From positions 1-23,146 of IMG/VR virus record IMGVR_UViG_3300023274_000007: a stretch of DNA of 23,146 nucleotides; one strand, 5' to 3'. This document shows positions 1-5,891 of the stretch, in pieces (the stretch's first letter is position 1; each line of letters opens with the position of its first letter). Made by a program: the position numbers and the translations under genes. The DNA is from a virus. The notes under the pieces were generated by a model that was given only the letters and a program-made list of their open reading frames with translations, ran no database searches and was not told the origin of the DNA.

Positions 1-113
1 CGAGCAACATCGTGGACAACGACATCGTCTACGGGGGTCGGCCGACGGTGACGATCAAGAAGGGGCAGGACTTCACGACCCAGGACTGTGGCACCTGGAC
101 TAAGGTGAAGTGA
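1..113 (+). CDS. 3' end of an unrecognised small protein (partial)
   Basis: An open frame (codons from base 3) runs in from the left edge and stops at TGA 111-113. The visible 36 residues include a GGRPTVTIKKGQ segment and end DCGTWTKVK. A short beta-rich tail with one Cys and a final Trp resembles the C-terminus of small exported or phage hypothetical proteins, but I cannot name a family. The stop overlaps the next start as TGATG, so it belongs to the same plus-strand transcription unit. The N-terminus lies outside the window. Confidence 0.6.
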   Translation, partial: SNIVDNDIVYGGRPTVTIKKGQDFTTQDCGTWTKVK

Positions 114-457
114 TGAGCGACCCTGGCCTGCGGGATGCGCTTGAGGCGCAGATCAAGACCTGGGAGGGGTACACCTCCGACAACCCGGATGTGGCGACTG
201 GCTTCGAGTTGGCGGCCGGCAAGCTCCGCGAGCTGCTCGCCGTCCACCCCGCAGAGCCTGCCGCGGTCGAGGATGCATCTCGCCCGGACCAGGCCGACGT
301 GGACACGGTACGGCGCCTGCTGGACCTGATGGCCGGGTTTGAGAGTAACGACCAGAGGGCGCGGTACCTGCTGTCGTCGAACTGGCTCCGGGATCGCGGA
401 TCCGCTGCCGCAGTTCGGCTCGGCGGAGAGCCTGCTCAACGGGTGAGCGCGAAGTGA
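113..457 (+). CDS. hypothetical phage protein, 114 aa
   Basis: I prefer ATG 113, which overlaps the upstream TGA (TGATG), over the in-frame GTG at 110 that only adds one Met. The product is mostly helical: a helix with LRDALEAQIKTWEG near the N-terminus, a second with AAGKLRELLAVHP around residues 36-48, and a charged helix VDTVRRLLDLMAGFES near 65-80. This looks like a small soluble helical-bundle protein of the kind common in actinophage accessory arms. No catalytic motif, Cys or membrane segment is visible. The function is unknown. Coupling to its upstream neighbour indicates shared expression. Confidence 0.7.
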   Translation: MSDPGLRDALEAQIKTWEGYTSDNPDVATGFELAAGKLRELLAVHPAEPAAVEDASRPDQADVDTVRRLLDLMAGFESNDQRARYLLSSNWLRDRGSAAAVRLGGEPAQRVSAK

Positions 458-465
458 CCACCACT

Positions 466-488
466 CCACCTGAGCAGCCCTCAGGTGG
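466..488 (+). terminator. stem-loop between two small genes (attenuator or weak terminator)
   Basis: CCACCTGAG (466-474) pairs perfectly with CTCAGGTGG (480-488) around the loop CAGCC. It sits in the 60-base gap between the stop at 457 and the start at 518. No T-run follows, so it may be an attenuator, a processing site or an mRNA-stabilising hairpin rather than a strong intrinsic terminator. The pairing is seen directly; the role is inferred. Confidence 0.4.
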
Positions 489-517
489 GGGTAGCAGCGA
501 GAACTAGGGAGGCGAAG

Positions 518-829
518 ATGAGCGGCGGATCGTACAACTACCTGTGCCACAAGTCAGTCGACGAGATCCTCATCGGCGGGATGCGTGACCTGCAGGACAT
601 GGCCGACCGGCTGGCGAAGCTCGGCTACGCCGACGACGCGGCCCGCGAGACCCAGACTCTGATCCACGACATCCGCGCGTTCCTGAATCGGAGCGAGACC
701 GCCACCGAGCGCCTCGCCGATGTGTGGAAGAACGTCGAGTGGTGGGACTCCAGTGACCGCGGCGAGGACGCCGTCAAGGCTGCCCTGACCACGTACCGTG
801 GGCTGGATGCAGTCGAGGGGGAGTCGTGA
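518..829 (+). CDS. hypothetical protein beginning MSGGSYNYLC, 103 aa
   Basis: Start ATG 518 is preceded by a strong ribosome binding site, AGGGAGG (506-512). An in-frame GTG at 485 would start inside the upstream hairpin and is less likely. The opening MSGGSYNYLCHK is a conserved start I associate with a family of small phage and bacterial hypotheticals (MSGGS-aromatic-x-Y). The rest is helical and acidic, with DMADRLAKLGYADDA and a Trp-rich stretch (VWKNVEWWDSSD) near residues 71-82. There is no transmembrane segment. The function is unknown. The stop overlaps the next GTG start (GTGA), so the two are co-translated. Confidence 0.75.
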   Translation: MSGGSYNYLCHKSVDEILIGGMRDLQDMADRLAKLGYADDAARETQTLIHDIRAFLNRSETATERLADVWKNVEWWDSSDRGEDAVKAALTTYRGLDAVEGES

Positions 830-1110
830 ACGAGGAGCAGAGGAGGCAGCGGGACGCCCGCGTAGCCGAACTGGCAGAGGCTGCGGTGGAGTCGTCCGAG
901 GTGGGTGGCAACCTGACCCGCTCGGAGATCGAGGACCTGGAGGTGCAGGTCCGGATGCGCATCAACCTGGCGCTCGACGAGCAGGCCCAGGAGATCGCGG
1001 CGGCGATCGAGTCGAGGGTTCAGTGGTTGCGAGAGAATCGACAGACGCGGACGGCCGAGGGATGTTCCGATGCTGGCTACATCGCTGCGGGCTTCGGTGA
1101 TGACCGGTGA
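826..1110 (+). CDS. small charged helical protein, 94 aa
   Basis: GTG 826 overlaps the preceding TGA (GTGA), the usual coupling in this cassette. The sequence is almost entirely charged helix: EEQRRQRDARVAELAEAAVE at the N-terminus, then RSEIEDLEVQVRMRINLALDE and AAIESRVQWLREN in the centre, suggesting a coiled coil or helical hairpin. The C-terminus is Gly-rich and ends GFGDDR. No known domain is recognised. It overlaps the next gene's GTG at 1107. A DNA-mimic or small binding protein is possible, but nothing in the sequence proves either. Confidence 0.65.
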   Translation: MNEEQRRQRDARVAELAEAAVESSEVGGNLTRSEIEDLEVQVRMRINLALDEQAQEIAAAIESRVQWLRENRQTRTAEGCSDAGYIAAGFGDDR

Positions 1111-1412
1111 CCGACAATCAACTGCGACGTCGGCGCCCGGAAGATCGCCCCGTGACCAGCGCTAGCATCTTCCCTATGGGTGAGCGACAGGACAAGCAGG
1201 AGCCGATCCATCCCGGGCAGCGGGTGCTGTCCACGGACTACGGCAAGGGGACTGTGTCAGGGGTAGCGCCACCGTGGGTGTTCATCGAGTGGGACAAACC
1301 GTTCCTGCCGGGTGCGAACCGGTTGGTGGCGCATGAGACCGGGTTCGCTGAGCGGCTGGAGAAGCTGCCACCAGAGGACGTCGAAAATGTCGGGGACGGG
1401 AGTTCGGTATGA
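1107..1412 (+). CDS. small protein with tudor/SH3-like fold segment, 101 aa
   Basis: The GTG at 1107 overlaps the upstream stop (GTGA). An internal ATG at 1177 (MGERQDKQ) would give a 78-residue protein that begins just before the recognisable part and is a serious alternative start. The core HPGQRVLSTDYGKGTV followed by PWVFIEWDKP matches the pattern of small beta-barrel (tudor, CarD or UvrD-C-like) domains: G-x-R-V, then G-x-G-T-V, then a strand ending in W-D. Such barrels bind nucleic acid or RNA polymerase partners; the pattern is visible but the function here is inferred. The stop overlaps the next start as ATGA. Confidence 0.65.
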   Translation: MTDNQLRRRRPEDRPVTSASIFPMGERQDKQEPIHPGQRVLSTDYGKGTVSGVAPPWVFIEWDKPFLPGANRLVAHETGFAERLEKLPPEDVENVGDGSSV

Positions 1413-1696
1413 CAGATCAGCCGTACGCCGACGCAGTGGCCGATCTGCTGGACCAGGGCTACCGGCTGGAGAACCTCACTACCCCCGAGGTGGTCCTCTG
1501 CGCGCTGGACCGGTGGATTGCTGAGCAGGTTCGACGCGGTATTGCTCACCACGCAGCAACCACCGGAAACGGGCATCAGCCTGACGACCACTGCGACGGA
1601 TGGAGCGCCGTGTCAGACGTGCTGCAGATCATGCACGACGGGAGCCGGACCTTCGTCATGGAACTCCTCGAGCCTGTTGAGGCGGCCCAGTCGTGA
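1409..1696 (+). CDS. hypothetical protein, 95 aa
   Basis: ATG 1409 overlaps the previous TGA (ATGA). The N-terminal half is helical (YADAVADLLDQGYRLENL, then PEVVLCALDRWIAEQVRRG), the middle has a His/Asp-rich loop (HHAATTGNGHQPDDHCD, residues about 47-63), and a final helix ends LLEPVEAAQS. The His/Cys/Asp loop could bind a metal, but there is no canonical zinc motif. I do not recognise a family. A 78-base gap follows, containing an imperfect inverted repeat (GGTCAG 1701-1706 with CTGACC 1731-1736). Confidence 0.65.
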   Translation: MTDQPYADAVADLLDQGYRLENLTTPEVVLCALDRWIAEQVRRGIAHHAATTGNGHQPDDHCDGWSAVSDVLQIMHDGSRTFVMELLEPVEAAQS

Positions 1697-1774
1697 TGTG
1701 GGTCAGCCCCCAGGTTTCCACACCCAGGGACTGACCGTGTTGAGTGCAAGCCCAACGACAGGAAGTGTACCGAG

Positions 1775-2020
1775 ATGAAGTGGCTGATCCGAAAACTGTT
1801 CCGGATCCCGAAGCGCGCTGGTGGCGAGCGCATCCCCATGCCTGCACCGAACCGCGATCTGGTCATGATGAAGGTCAGTGACGGCTACTACTTCCCCGAG
1901 GGCAACGACCCGTACGGCCCACACTTCGGTGACGGGGACTGCGCCATCAACAGGCGAACAGGGGAGTGCGAGCGCGACCATCCAGGACCCCACAAGAGAC
2001 TGCCCGTCGTCGGCATCTGA
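1775..2020 (+). CDS. small basic/acidic protein with two cysteines, 81 aa
   Basis: ATG 1775 has an upstream purine-rich site (AGGAAG, near 1760-1765). The N-terminus is an amphipathic basic stretch, MKWLIRKLFRIPKR, that could associate with membrane or nucleic acid. The remainder is rich in Asp, Gly, Pro and aromatic residues, with GYYFPEGNDPYGPHFGDGDC and a second Cys eleven residues later in GECERDH. The two Cys with nearby His might form a small metal site. No family is recognised. The gene begins after a gap, so it may have its own start of transcription, but I see no convincing promoter. Confidence 0.6.
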   Translation: MKWLIRKLFRIPKRAGGERIPMPAPNRDLVMMKVSDGYYFPEGNDPYGPHFGDGDCAINRRTGECERDHPGPHKRLPVVGI

Positions 2021-2025
2021 ACGCG

Positions 2026-2208
2026 ATGCACAAGTCGGCCCGTGACCTCCAGCCCGGTGACACCATCCGGGTACAGGACCAGGTGCAGGTCGTTGACTGG
2101 ACCGAGACGTTCCGGGACAGCAACGGCTACTGGTTCCTGTACGTCTACTTCACTGGTGGCGAGTTCATCATGAAGGCACTCAACGACCAGATCGAGGTGA
2201 CCGAATGA
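2026..2208 (+). CDS. small beta-rich hypothetical protein, 60 aa
   Basis: I chose ATG 2026, five bases after the upstream TGA, over GTG 1966, which would overlap the previous gene by 55 bases and add a low-complexity Arg/Pro-rich tail. The protein reads ARDLQPGDTIRVQDQVQVVDW, then a central aromatic strand GYWFLYVYF, then FIMKALNDQIEV. Alternating hydrophobic residues indicate an SH3-like small barrel similar to other phage proteins with an L-x-x-G-D-x-I-x-V start. The function is unknown. The stop overlaps the next ATG as ATGA. Confidence 0.65.
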   Translation: MHKSARDLQPGDTIRVQDQVQVVDWTETFRDSNGYWFLYVYFTGGEFIMKALNDQIEVTE

Positions 2209-2393
2209 GCGAGCGTCAGTGGCGATCCGATGGGACCGTGCTGATGGGAGACGGCTCCGTCGTCAGCGCTGCGGAGGCATCACGCAGGCAGGCCGCCGAG
2301 CCGCCTACCTTGCGCTGCCTGCGAGAGGCAATGGAGTCCTCGGCTGAATTCTGGGCCGACCTCATGCGGTGGGAGCACGACCTCGACCGCTGA
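2205..2393 (+). CDS. hypothetical protein, 62 aa, last gene of the left cassette
   Basis: ATG 2205 overlaps the upstream TGA (ATGA). The product starts with a short strand-turn-strand (DGTVLMGDGSVV, residues about 9-20) followed by an acidic helix (LREAMESSAEFWADLMRWEHDLDR). No recognised family. A strong hairpin begins 10 bases after its stop, marking the end of this plus-strand transcription unit. Confidence 0.6.
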   Translation: MSERQWRSDGTVLMGDGSVVSAAEASRRQAAEPPTLRCLREAMESSAEFWADLMRWEHDLDR

Positions 2394-2403
2394 ACGCACG
2401 ATA

Positions 2404-2434
2404 GCGCCCCACTCCCGGACGGGGAGTGGGGCGC
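2404..2434 (+). terminator. strong intrinsic-type terminator hairpin
   Basis: GCGCCCCACTCC (2404-2415) pairs perfectly with GGAGTGGGGCGC (2423-2434), and C2416-G2422 extends the stem to 13 bp around a 5-base loop. The downstream run is only ATTGCGTTC, a weak T-tract typical of high-GC hosts. It directly follows the last overlapping gene of the plus-strand cassette. Confidence 0.75.
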
Positions 2435-2471
2435 ATTGCGTTCAAGGCTGGCGTCGGTCCACACTCAGCGT

Positions 2472-2795
2472 ATGAGCCGAGGGGTGGGGAGCTCGCTGGC
2501 GACAGTGGGTGTCGGGGCGGTACTGGTAGGGGCTGTCGTGTACGCGGCAGTGACGCCGCGCGGGGAGGCGGGGGAATTGGTGGCGCCGATGGAGCAGGCC
2601 TGCACTGACGCTGCAGTGGCGAAGCTCGCGCCGCGAACCGTGACTCCGTCAGGTCAGTACGAGTCGAACTGGACCGGCGACGCCGACGAATCGAACTGGG
2701 CGGTACGCACCACCGTCACAGCCGATCGGACCTACAACGTGACCTGTGTCGTACGGCTCCATGACGGCAAGGTTCTGACGGTCACGGCCCGCTAG
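2472..2795 (+). CDS. predicted membrane-anchored or exported small protein, 107 aa
   Basis: I start at ATG 2472 (MSRGVGSSL) because it places the hydrophobic segment at the N-terminus; the alternative at 2436 overlaps the end of the terminator. Residues about 5-26 (GSSLATVGVGAVLVGAVVYAAV) form an uncleaved signal anchor or a signal peptide. The outside part has two Cys (EQACTDAA and NVTCVV), consistent with a disulfide, and a beta-rich C-terminal domain (TTVTADRTYNVTCVVRLHDGKVL). It lies alone behind a terminator and converges on the holin gene. Such isolated secreted genes in phages can modify the host surface or exclude other phages; that role is only an inference. Confidence 0.65.
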   Translation: MSRGVGSSLATVGVGAVLVGAVVYAAVTPRGEAGELVAPMEQACTDAAVAKLAPRTVTPSGQYESNWTGDADESNWAVRTTVTADRTYNVTCVVRLHDGKVLTVTAR

Positions 2796-2801
2796 CGGGC
2801 C
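2786..2801. terminator. perfect palindrome between convergent genes, possible bidirectional terminator
   Basis: GGCCCGCTAGCGGGCC is a perfect 16-base palindrome (6-bp stem with CTAG loop in RNA). It contains the TAG stop of the plus-strand gene and lies 11 bases from the stop of the holin gene on the minus strand. The position between convergent genes suggests a bidirectional terminator. There is no T-run on either side, so the call is tentative. Confidence 0.4.
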
Positions 2802-2811
2802 GCGGGCCTGG

Positions 2812-3075
2812 TCAGCCCATGTACTGCGACGGCGGGACTTCAGGGGTCGGCTTGACGGTCTCGTTCGCCAGCGACGGGCCAGGGTTGCCTGCACCAGCAG
2901 AAGCGAGCGAGGACAGCAGCGACAGGACGGCAGCCATGCCCGCGGCGGACAGCCGGGCGGGCCAGTCGGCGTCGAGAAGGCCGAACCCATCGGCGGTCAT
3001 CACGGCCACCAGGGCCTGGGCGAACGTCTTCACGGCCCGCTCGAAGGCGGCCTTCCAGAAAGCTCCGGTCCACAT
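2812..3075 (-). CDS. holin, r1t type, 87 aa
   Basis: Holins form the timed membrane lesion that lets the endolysin reach the cell wall. The start is ATG 3075, two bases beyond the endolysin stop. The sequence MWTGAFWKAAFERAVKTFAQ, then two hydrophobic segments at about residues 14-28 and 42-61, with GLLDADWPARLSAAG between them, matches the r1t holin family of Gram-positive and actinobacterial phages. The C-terminal tail (NETVKPTPEVPPSQYMG) is hydrophilic, as usual. Length and position next to the amidase fit. A longer reading frame upstream of this start overlaps the endolysin gene and is a shadow. Confidence 0.9.
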   Translation of the reverse strand: MWTGAFWKAAFERAVKTFAQALVAVMTADGFGLLDADWPARLSAAGMAAVLSLLSSLASAGAGNPGPSLANETVKPTPEVPPSQYMG

Positions 3076-3077
3076 GG

Positions 3078-3914
3078 TCACTCGCCTGCCTTCTGCGCCG
3101 CAGCGCCGTCGGTGTCGTCCTCGATGCGCTCCAGCCGGTTGACGATGTCGTTCAGCTGGACCTTGATCTGGCCGTTGTAGGCGAACTGGTCGGCGAGCCA
3201 CGCGGCCTTCGCCAACTGCTCGGCCTGTGCGGGGGTGAGAGACACGTCGTCCTCCGGGGTGGTGTTGGCGGGCTTGCTCGGGGTGGTGGGCTTGACGCCG
3301 CCAGGGCCCGCCCTTAGGAGGGCGGCGACGTCGGCGCGGAACTTGTTCATGGGGCACTTGCCCGGGTCAGGCTTGCGGCGGGACCACTCGCGGTGGCCGA
3401 TGACGCTCATAGCTGACCAGCCGTAGTGGTCACAGATCGCGGCAGCCCACCGGACAGCGGATGCGTACTGCTTCGCGATCATCGGTTGGTCGCCGTCGTA
3501 GCGGACCTCGTTGCCGTAGAAGTGGGCGTTGCCGTCGGTGTTGTCCAGTCCGGCGGTGATCTCAGCGGCGAACCCGTTGTAGTCCTCGGTGGTGACCTTA
3601 GCCAGCGTCGAGCTCGAGCCCTTGCCGGCGTGGTTCGCGCGGCCGATCGCACCCAGCCACACATCGCCGTCCATGTCGGTGGAGACGTGGCACAGCGGAG
3701 CGGGGATGCCTTCGGAGGCGCGGCCCTCGGTGAAGATCCAGTCCAGGTAGCTGTCGGACTGAGCATCCGATCCGGTGTGGTGGATGATGATGCCGCGGAT
3801 GTCGGTGAAGGCACCTGGCCGCTTGCGGGTGGTCCACCCGGAGAACTCCCGGTACTGGACGCCCCACTTCTTGCAGGCCGCGCGGTGTTCAGCGGCGGTC
3901 ATCGGACGAGCCAT
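3078..3914 (-). CDS. endolysin, N-acetylmuramoyl-L-alanine amidase, 278 aa
   Basis: The enzyme cleaves the bond between N-acetylmuramic acid and L-alanine in peptidoglycan. The domain is Amidase_2/PGRP-like: IIIHHTGSD with zinc ligand His45, CHVSTDMDGDVW (75-86), NHAG (94-97), GHREW with His174, and PGKCP with Cys187 as third ligand. After a Pro/Thr linker (about 204-225) a C-terminal helical segment (LTPAQAEQLAKAAWLADQF and NDIVNRLERIEDD) probably mediates oligomerisation or wall targeting. ATG 3914 has a GGGGAC site upstream; longer starts run through the regulator's operator. It is followed immediately by the holin. No mycolylarabinogalactan esterase (LysB) is found in this window. Confidence 0.93.
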   Translation of the reverse strand: MARPMTAAEHRAACKKWGVQYREFSGWTTRKRPGAFTDIRGIIIHHTGSDAQSDSYLDWIFTEGRASEGIPAPLCHVSTDMDGDVWLGAIGRANHAGKGSSSTLAKVTTEDYNGFAAEITAGLDNTDGNAHFYGNEVRYDGDQPMIAKQYASAVRWAAAICDHYGWSAMSVIGHREWSRRKPDPGKCPMNKFRADVAALLRAGPGGVKPTTPSKPANTTPEDDVSLTPAQAEQLAKAAWLADQFAYNGQIKVQLNDIVNRLERIEDDTDGAAAQKAGE

Positions 3915-3930
3915 GGTGTCCCCGTTTCTC

Positions 3931-3959
3931 TGATGTTCAATCGGGTTCGTGTGTATGAT
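3931..3959 (+). promoter_or_regulatory. candidate promoter for the RHH regulator
   Basis: TATGAT (3954-3959) differs from the -10 consensus at one base. The region 17 bases upstream (TGATGT, 3931-3936) is a poor -35, as is common in actinobacterial promoters. Transcription would begin near 3966, inside the palindrome, leaving a short leader with AGGGA (3982-3986) seven bases before ATG 3994. Confidence 0.4.
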
Positions 3960-3978
3960 GTGTGCACATCGTCTACAC
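3951..3978. promoter_or_regulatory. palindromic operator between endolysin and RHH regulator
   Basis: Seen directly: GTGTA (3951-3955), five bases, TGTGCACA (3961-3968), five bases, TACAC (3974-3978). This is a 28-base interrupted palindrome with a self-complementary core. It covers the candidate -10 of the ribbon-helix-helix gene and lies 37 bases upstream of the endolysin start. RHH proteins commonly bind tandem inverted repeats in their own promoters, so autoregulation is the natural inference; an effect on endolysin transcription is also possible. Confidence 0.6.
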
Positions 3979-3993
3979 GTTAGGGATTCGAGA

Positions 3994-4200
3994 ATGACCA
4001 CGAGACTCAGCGTCAACATCAACGACGAGACCGCATCGGCCCTTCGATCGATGGCTGAGCGACGGCAGACCACGGTGACCGAGATCGTGCGGCGCGCCGT
4101 GTCGGTCTACAAGTTCGTCGAGGATGAGGTCGTCGATGGCGACAAGACGCTCAAGCTGGTCGCGCCCGGAGGGTCGGAGACTGTCGTCTCCATGATCTGA
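3994..4200 (+). CDS. ribbon-helix-helix DNA-binding protein, 68 aa
   Basis: The start ATG 3994 follows AGGGA at a good distance; the longer frame from 3949 would translate through the operator and is rejected. The fold is the MetJ/Arc/CopG type: N-terminal strand TTRLSVNIND (residues 2-11), helix A ETASALRSMAERR (12-24), turn TTVT, helix B EIVRRAVSVYKFVEDE (30-45). A beta-rich tail (KTLKLVAPGG) follows. RHH proteins dimerise and insert the strand pair into the major groove. It lies on the plus strand in the middle of the minus-strand late genes, so late transcripts read it antisense. No toxin partner is next to it, so a phage repressor is more likely than an antitoxin. Confidence 0.88.
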   Translation: MTTRLSVNINDETASALRSMAERRQTTVTEIVRRAVSVYKFVEDEVVDGDKTLKLVAPGGSETVVSMI

Positions 4201-4201
4201 A

Positions 4202-5020
4202 CTACTCAGGCTCCGGGCCTACGCGGCACGGGCCCTTCTCGTTGATGGTCTTCTGGTCTGTCCCGTTGGACAGGTAGATCCGCCAGTAGGACTCAGCGTC
4301 ATCCCCGAGACAGTCCATGTCGGTGACACTCCACGGAGGCGGGGCGTCCTTGCCATCGGATCCTGGCTTCCCGTCACAGGGCTTGTCGTCCTGCGCGCAG
4401 TACGCGGCGAGAGCGAGCTTCGCGGACGCCAGCAGTTCTTCGTCGGTGATCTTCGGGGCCGAATCCCCTTTCTCTCCCTGTGGTCCGCGTGGACCGGGGG
4501 AGGGAGTGACGACGGGGGCGCGGCATCGGTCGCCGGCGCAGTAGGCGGCGACCGAGATCTGCGCGTAGCGCTGCATCTCGGCCGCGGTCGGGGTCTTCCC
4601 GTCCGCTGGCTTCGGGATCAACGCTGCCGCAGTGCGGGCGATCTGCGAGATCTCTGCCTGCGTGATCGACACCTTCTGCTGCGACAGTTGCTGAGAGACG
4701 ATCTGCCGTACGGCTTCAGCTTCGTCGGCGGTGAACTCGTCAGGCTGCACCGGGAGTGGTGCGGGCGTGACGGTCGGCACCGGGACCGGGGACTTCCCGA
4801 GAGCGACCAGCCTGCGGTTCGCCTCATCCAGCCCGCTGACCAGCTTGCCTTGGTTCTCGGTCAGCGCCTCCACCTGAGGCTTCAGGGTGCTCACCTCGGT
4901 CGCGGCGCTGTCGGCCTTGCTCTCCAGCTCGGGCACCTTCAGCAGTGACCAGGTGAGGGCGAACGTCAATGCGATGACAGCGCCAGCGAGGGCACCGTGC
5001 ATCCGTACTCGTGGACTCAT
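4202..5020 (-). CDS. membrane-anchored collagen-like protein, 272 aa
   Basis: Residues about 10-27 (ALAGAVIALTFALTWSLL) form a single N-terminal membrane anchor. Next come a coiled coil (LESKADSAATEVSTLKPQVEA onward, to about 75), a Pro/Val linker (SPVPVPTVTPAPLPVQP), and a helical region with AEAVRQIVSQQLSQQ. A module ending AAYCAGDRC is repeated later as AAYCAQDDKPC. Gly-X-Y collagen-like runs lie between and after them (PRGPQGEKG; DGKPGSDGKDA). The C-terminal domain has two more Cys. A stalk outside or across the membrane is likely. Its place next to the lysis genes suggests a lysis accessory or spanin-like connector; a minor tail or surface protein is the alternative. The ATG overlaps the upstream stop (ATGA). 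Confidence 0.7.
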   Translation of the reverse strand: MSPRVRMHGALAGAVIALTFALTWSLLKVPELESKADSAATEVSTLKPQVEALTENQGKLVSGLDEANRRLVALGKSPVPVPTVTPAPLPVQPDEFTADEAEAVRQIVSQQLSQQKVSITQAEISQIARTAAALIPKPADGKTPTAAEMQRYAQISVAAYCAGDRCRAPVVTPSPGPRGPQGEKGDSAPKITDEELLASAKLALAAYCAQDDKPCDGKPGSDGKDAPPPWSVTDMDCLGDDAESYWRIYLSNGTDQKTINEKGPCRVGPEPE

Positions 5021-5415
5021 GACGGGCCCAACTCCTCCGGGATATCCACCCCGTGATCGGTCAGCATCGTCCGGAGCTTGTAGCTCTTCATCCGCTCCGA
5101 CAGCAGCTCGCGTTCGTGGTCCACGCGCAGCTGCTCTATCTTCTGCTCGTTCGACTCGCGCAGTTCGTCGATCTTCGTTTCGAGCGACCGGACGCGCGTG
5201 GTGAGCTCGGTCATCTTCTGTTCGGTGTTCTTACCTGACTCGTGCTCGCGGGCCTCGGCAGCGATGCGGCGATTCTTCTCACCTTCGACGTCGATCTGCC
5301 GCGCCTCCTTGTAGGACTTCGCGGCCAGGGCCAAGAGTCCAGCGAAGGTGGCGAGCGAGATGCCAGGGGCGACGAAGGTGGAGTCGGTGACCTCCAGCAG
5401 GAGTTGGGCGATCAC
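5017..5415 (-). CDS. membrane protein with long coiled coil, 132 aa
   Basis: The GTG at 5415 overlaps the upstream gene's TGA (GTGA). An N-terminal hydrophobic segment (about residues 14-33, TFVAPGISLATFAGLLALAA) is followed by a charged helix running to about residue 115: RQIDVEGEKNRRIAAEAREHE, then TEQKMTELTTRVRSLETKIDE with clear heptads, then EQLRVDHERELLSERMKSY. This resembles small phage holin-accessory or spanin-like proteins with one membrane segment and a coiled-coil tail. The function is not provable. It overlaps the collagen-like gene downstream, so stoichiometric co-translation is likely. Confidence 0.7.
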   Translation of the reverse strand: MIAQLLLEVTDSTFVAPGISLATFAGLLALAAKSYKEARQIDVEGEKNRRIAAEAREHESGKNTEQKMTELTTRVRSLETKIDELRESNEQKIEQLRVDHERELLSERMKSYKLRTMLTDHGVDIPEELGPS

Positions 5416-5870
5416 TGCTCATCCCCCCGGCGTGGAACTGGGCCGCGGGCCCAGCAGAGGATCACGTGCGCGACGGTCACGACAAGGCTCATGGTGACGG
5501 CGCGGTAGATGGAACCGGTGAACTTCGCCTCCGGGGTGTGCGAGAACTGCCAGACGGCTTGCGCGGTGGCGACGGTGAATCCCGCGTAGAGGACCGCGCA
5601 GAGGAAGTGCCCGAGCCACACGGCGGCATGGCGTTTCAGCAGCAGCCCTACCGCGAGGATGCCGCCGGCCACGGTGAACAGGATCCCCCAGGTGTGGAGT
5701 GAGGCGAGCTTCTCGACCATGGTCAGCGACTGGGGTGCGCGGCCCGGGGTGTGCATGTAGTCCCACCCGGTGATGGCGGCGTTGACGGCGAGGAACCAGG
5801 ACAGCGCCCGCGCCATATACCAGGGGATGGGTGTTGTTGCGAGTAACGCACGGAAGTCGTTGATGCTCAC
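5412..5870 (-). CDS. four-helix integral membrane protein, 152 aa
   Basis: The start is GTG 5870 behind a GGGGGATC site. Four hydrophobic segments are visible: about 18-36 (MARALSWFLAVNAAITGW), 60-79 (GILFTVAGGILAVGLLL), 84-106 (VWLGHFLCAVLYAGFTVATA) and 122-142 (AVTMSLVVTVAHVILCW), ending in a basic tail. Multi-pass proteins of this size occur in actinophage lysis cassettes as second holins or holin partners. Here it lies three genes upstream of the endolysin in the same orientation. A role in lysis timing or superinfection exclusion is inferred only from position and topology. Confidence 0.75.
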   Translation of the reverse strand: MSINDFRALLATTPIPWYMARALSWFLAVNAAITGWDYMHTPGRAPQSLTMVEKLASLHTWGILFTVAGGILAVGLLLKRHAAVWLGHFLCAVLYAGFTVATAQAVWQFSHTPEAKFTGSIYRAVTMSLVVTVAHVILCWARGPVPRRGDEQ

Positions 5871-5891
5871 AGATCCCCCAGGTGCGGACGG

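Noticed and set aside
1701-1736. Inverted repeat GGTCAG/CTGACC in the 1697-1774 gap
   Set aside because: Only six bases pair before mismatches and the loop is long; this is too weak to call an operator or terminator.
2812-3357. Long minus-strand form of the holin frame (181 codons)
   Set aside because: The extra N-terminal part overlaps the endolysin gene in another frame and is Arg/Pro-rich; the true start is at 3075.
3949-3993. Longer start for the RHH protein
   Set aside because: It would translate through the palindromic operator and the -10 sequence and lacks a ribosome site; the RHH fold begins at 3994.
3994-4200. RHH gene as an antitoxin of a toxin-antitoxin pair
   Set aside because: No small plus-strand toxin gene follows; the next gene converges from the other strand.
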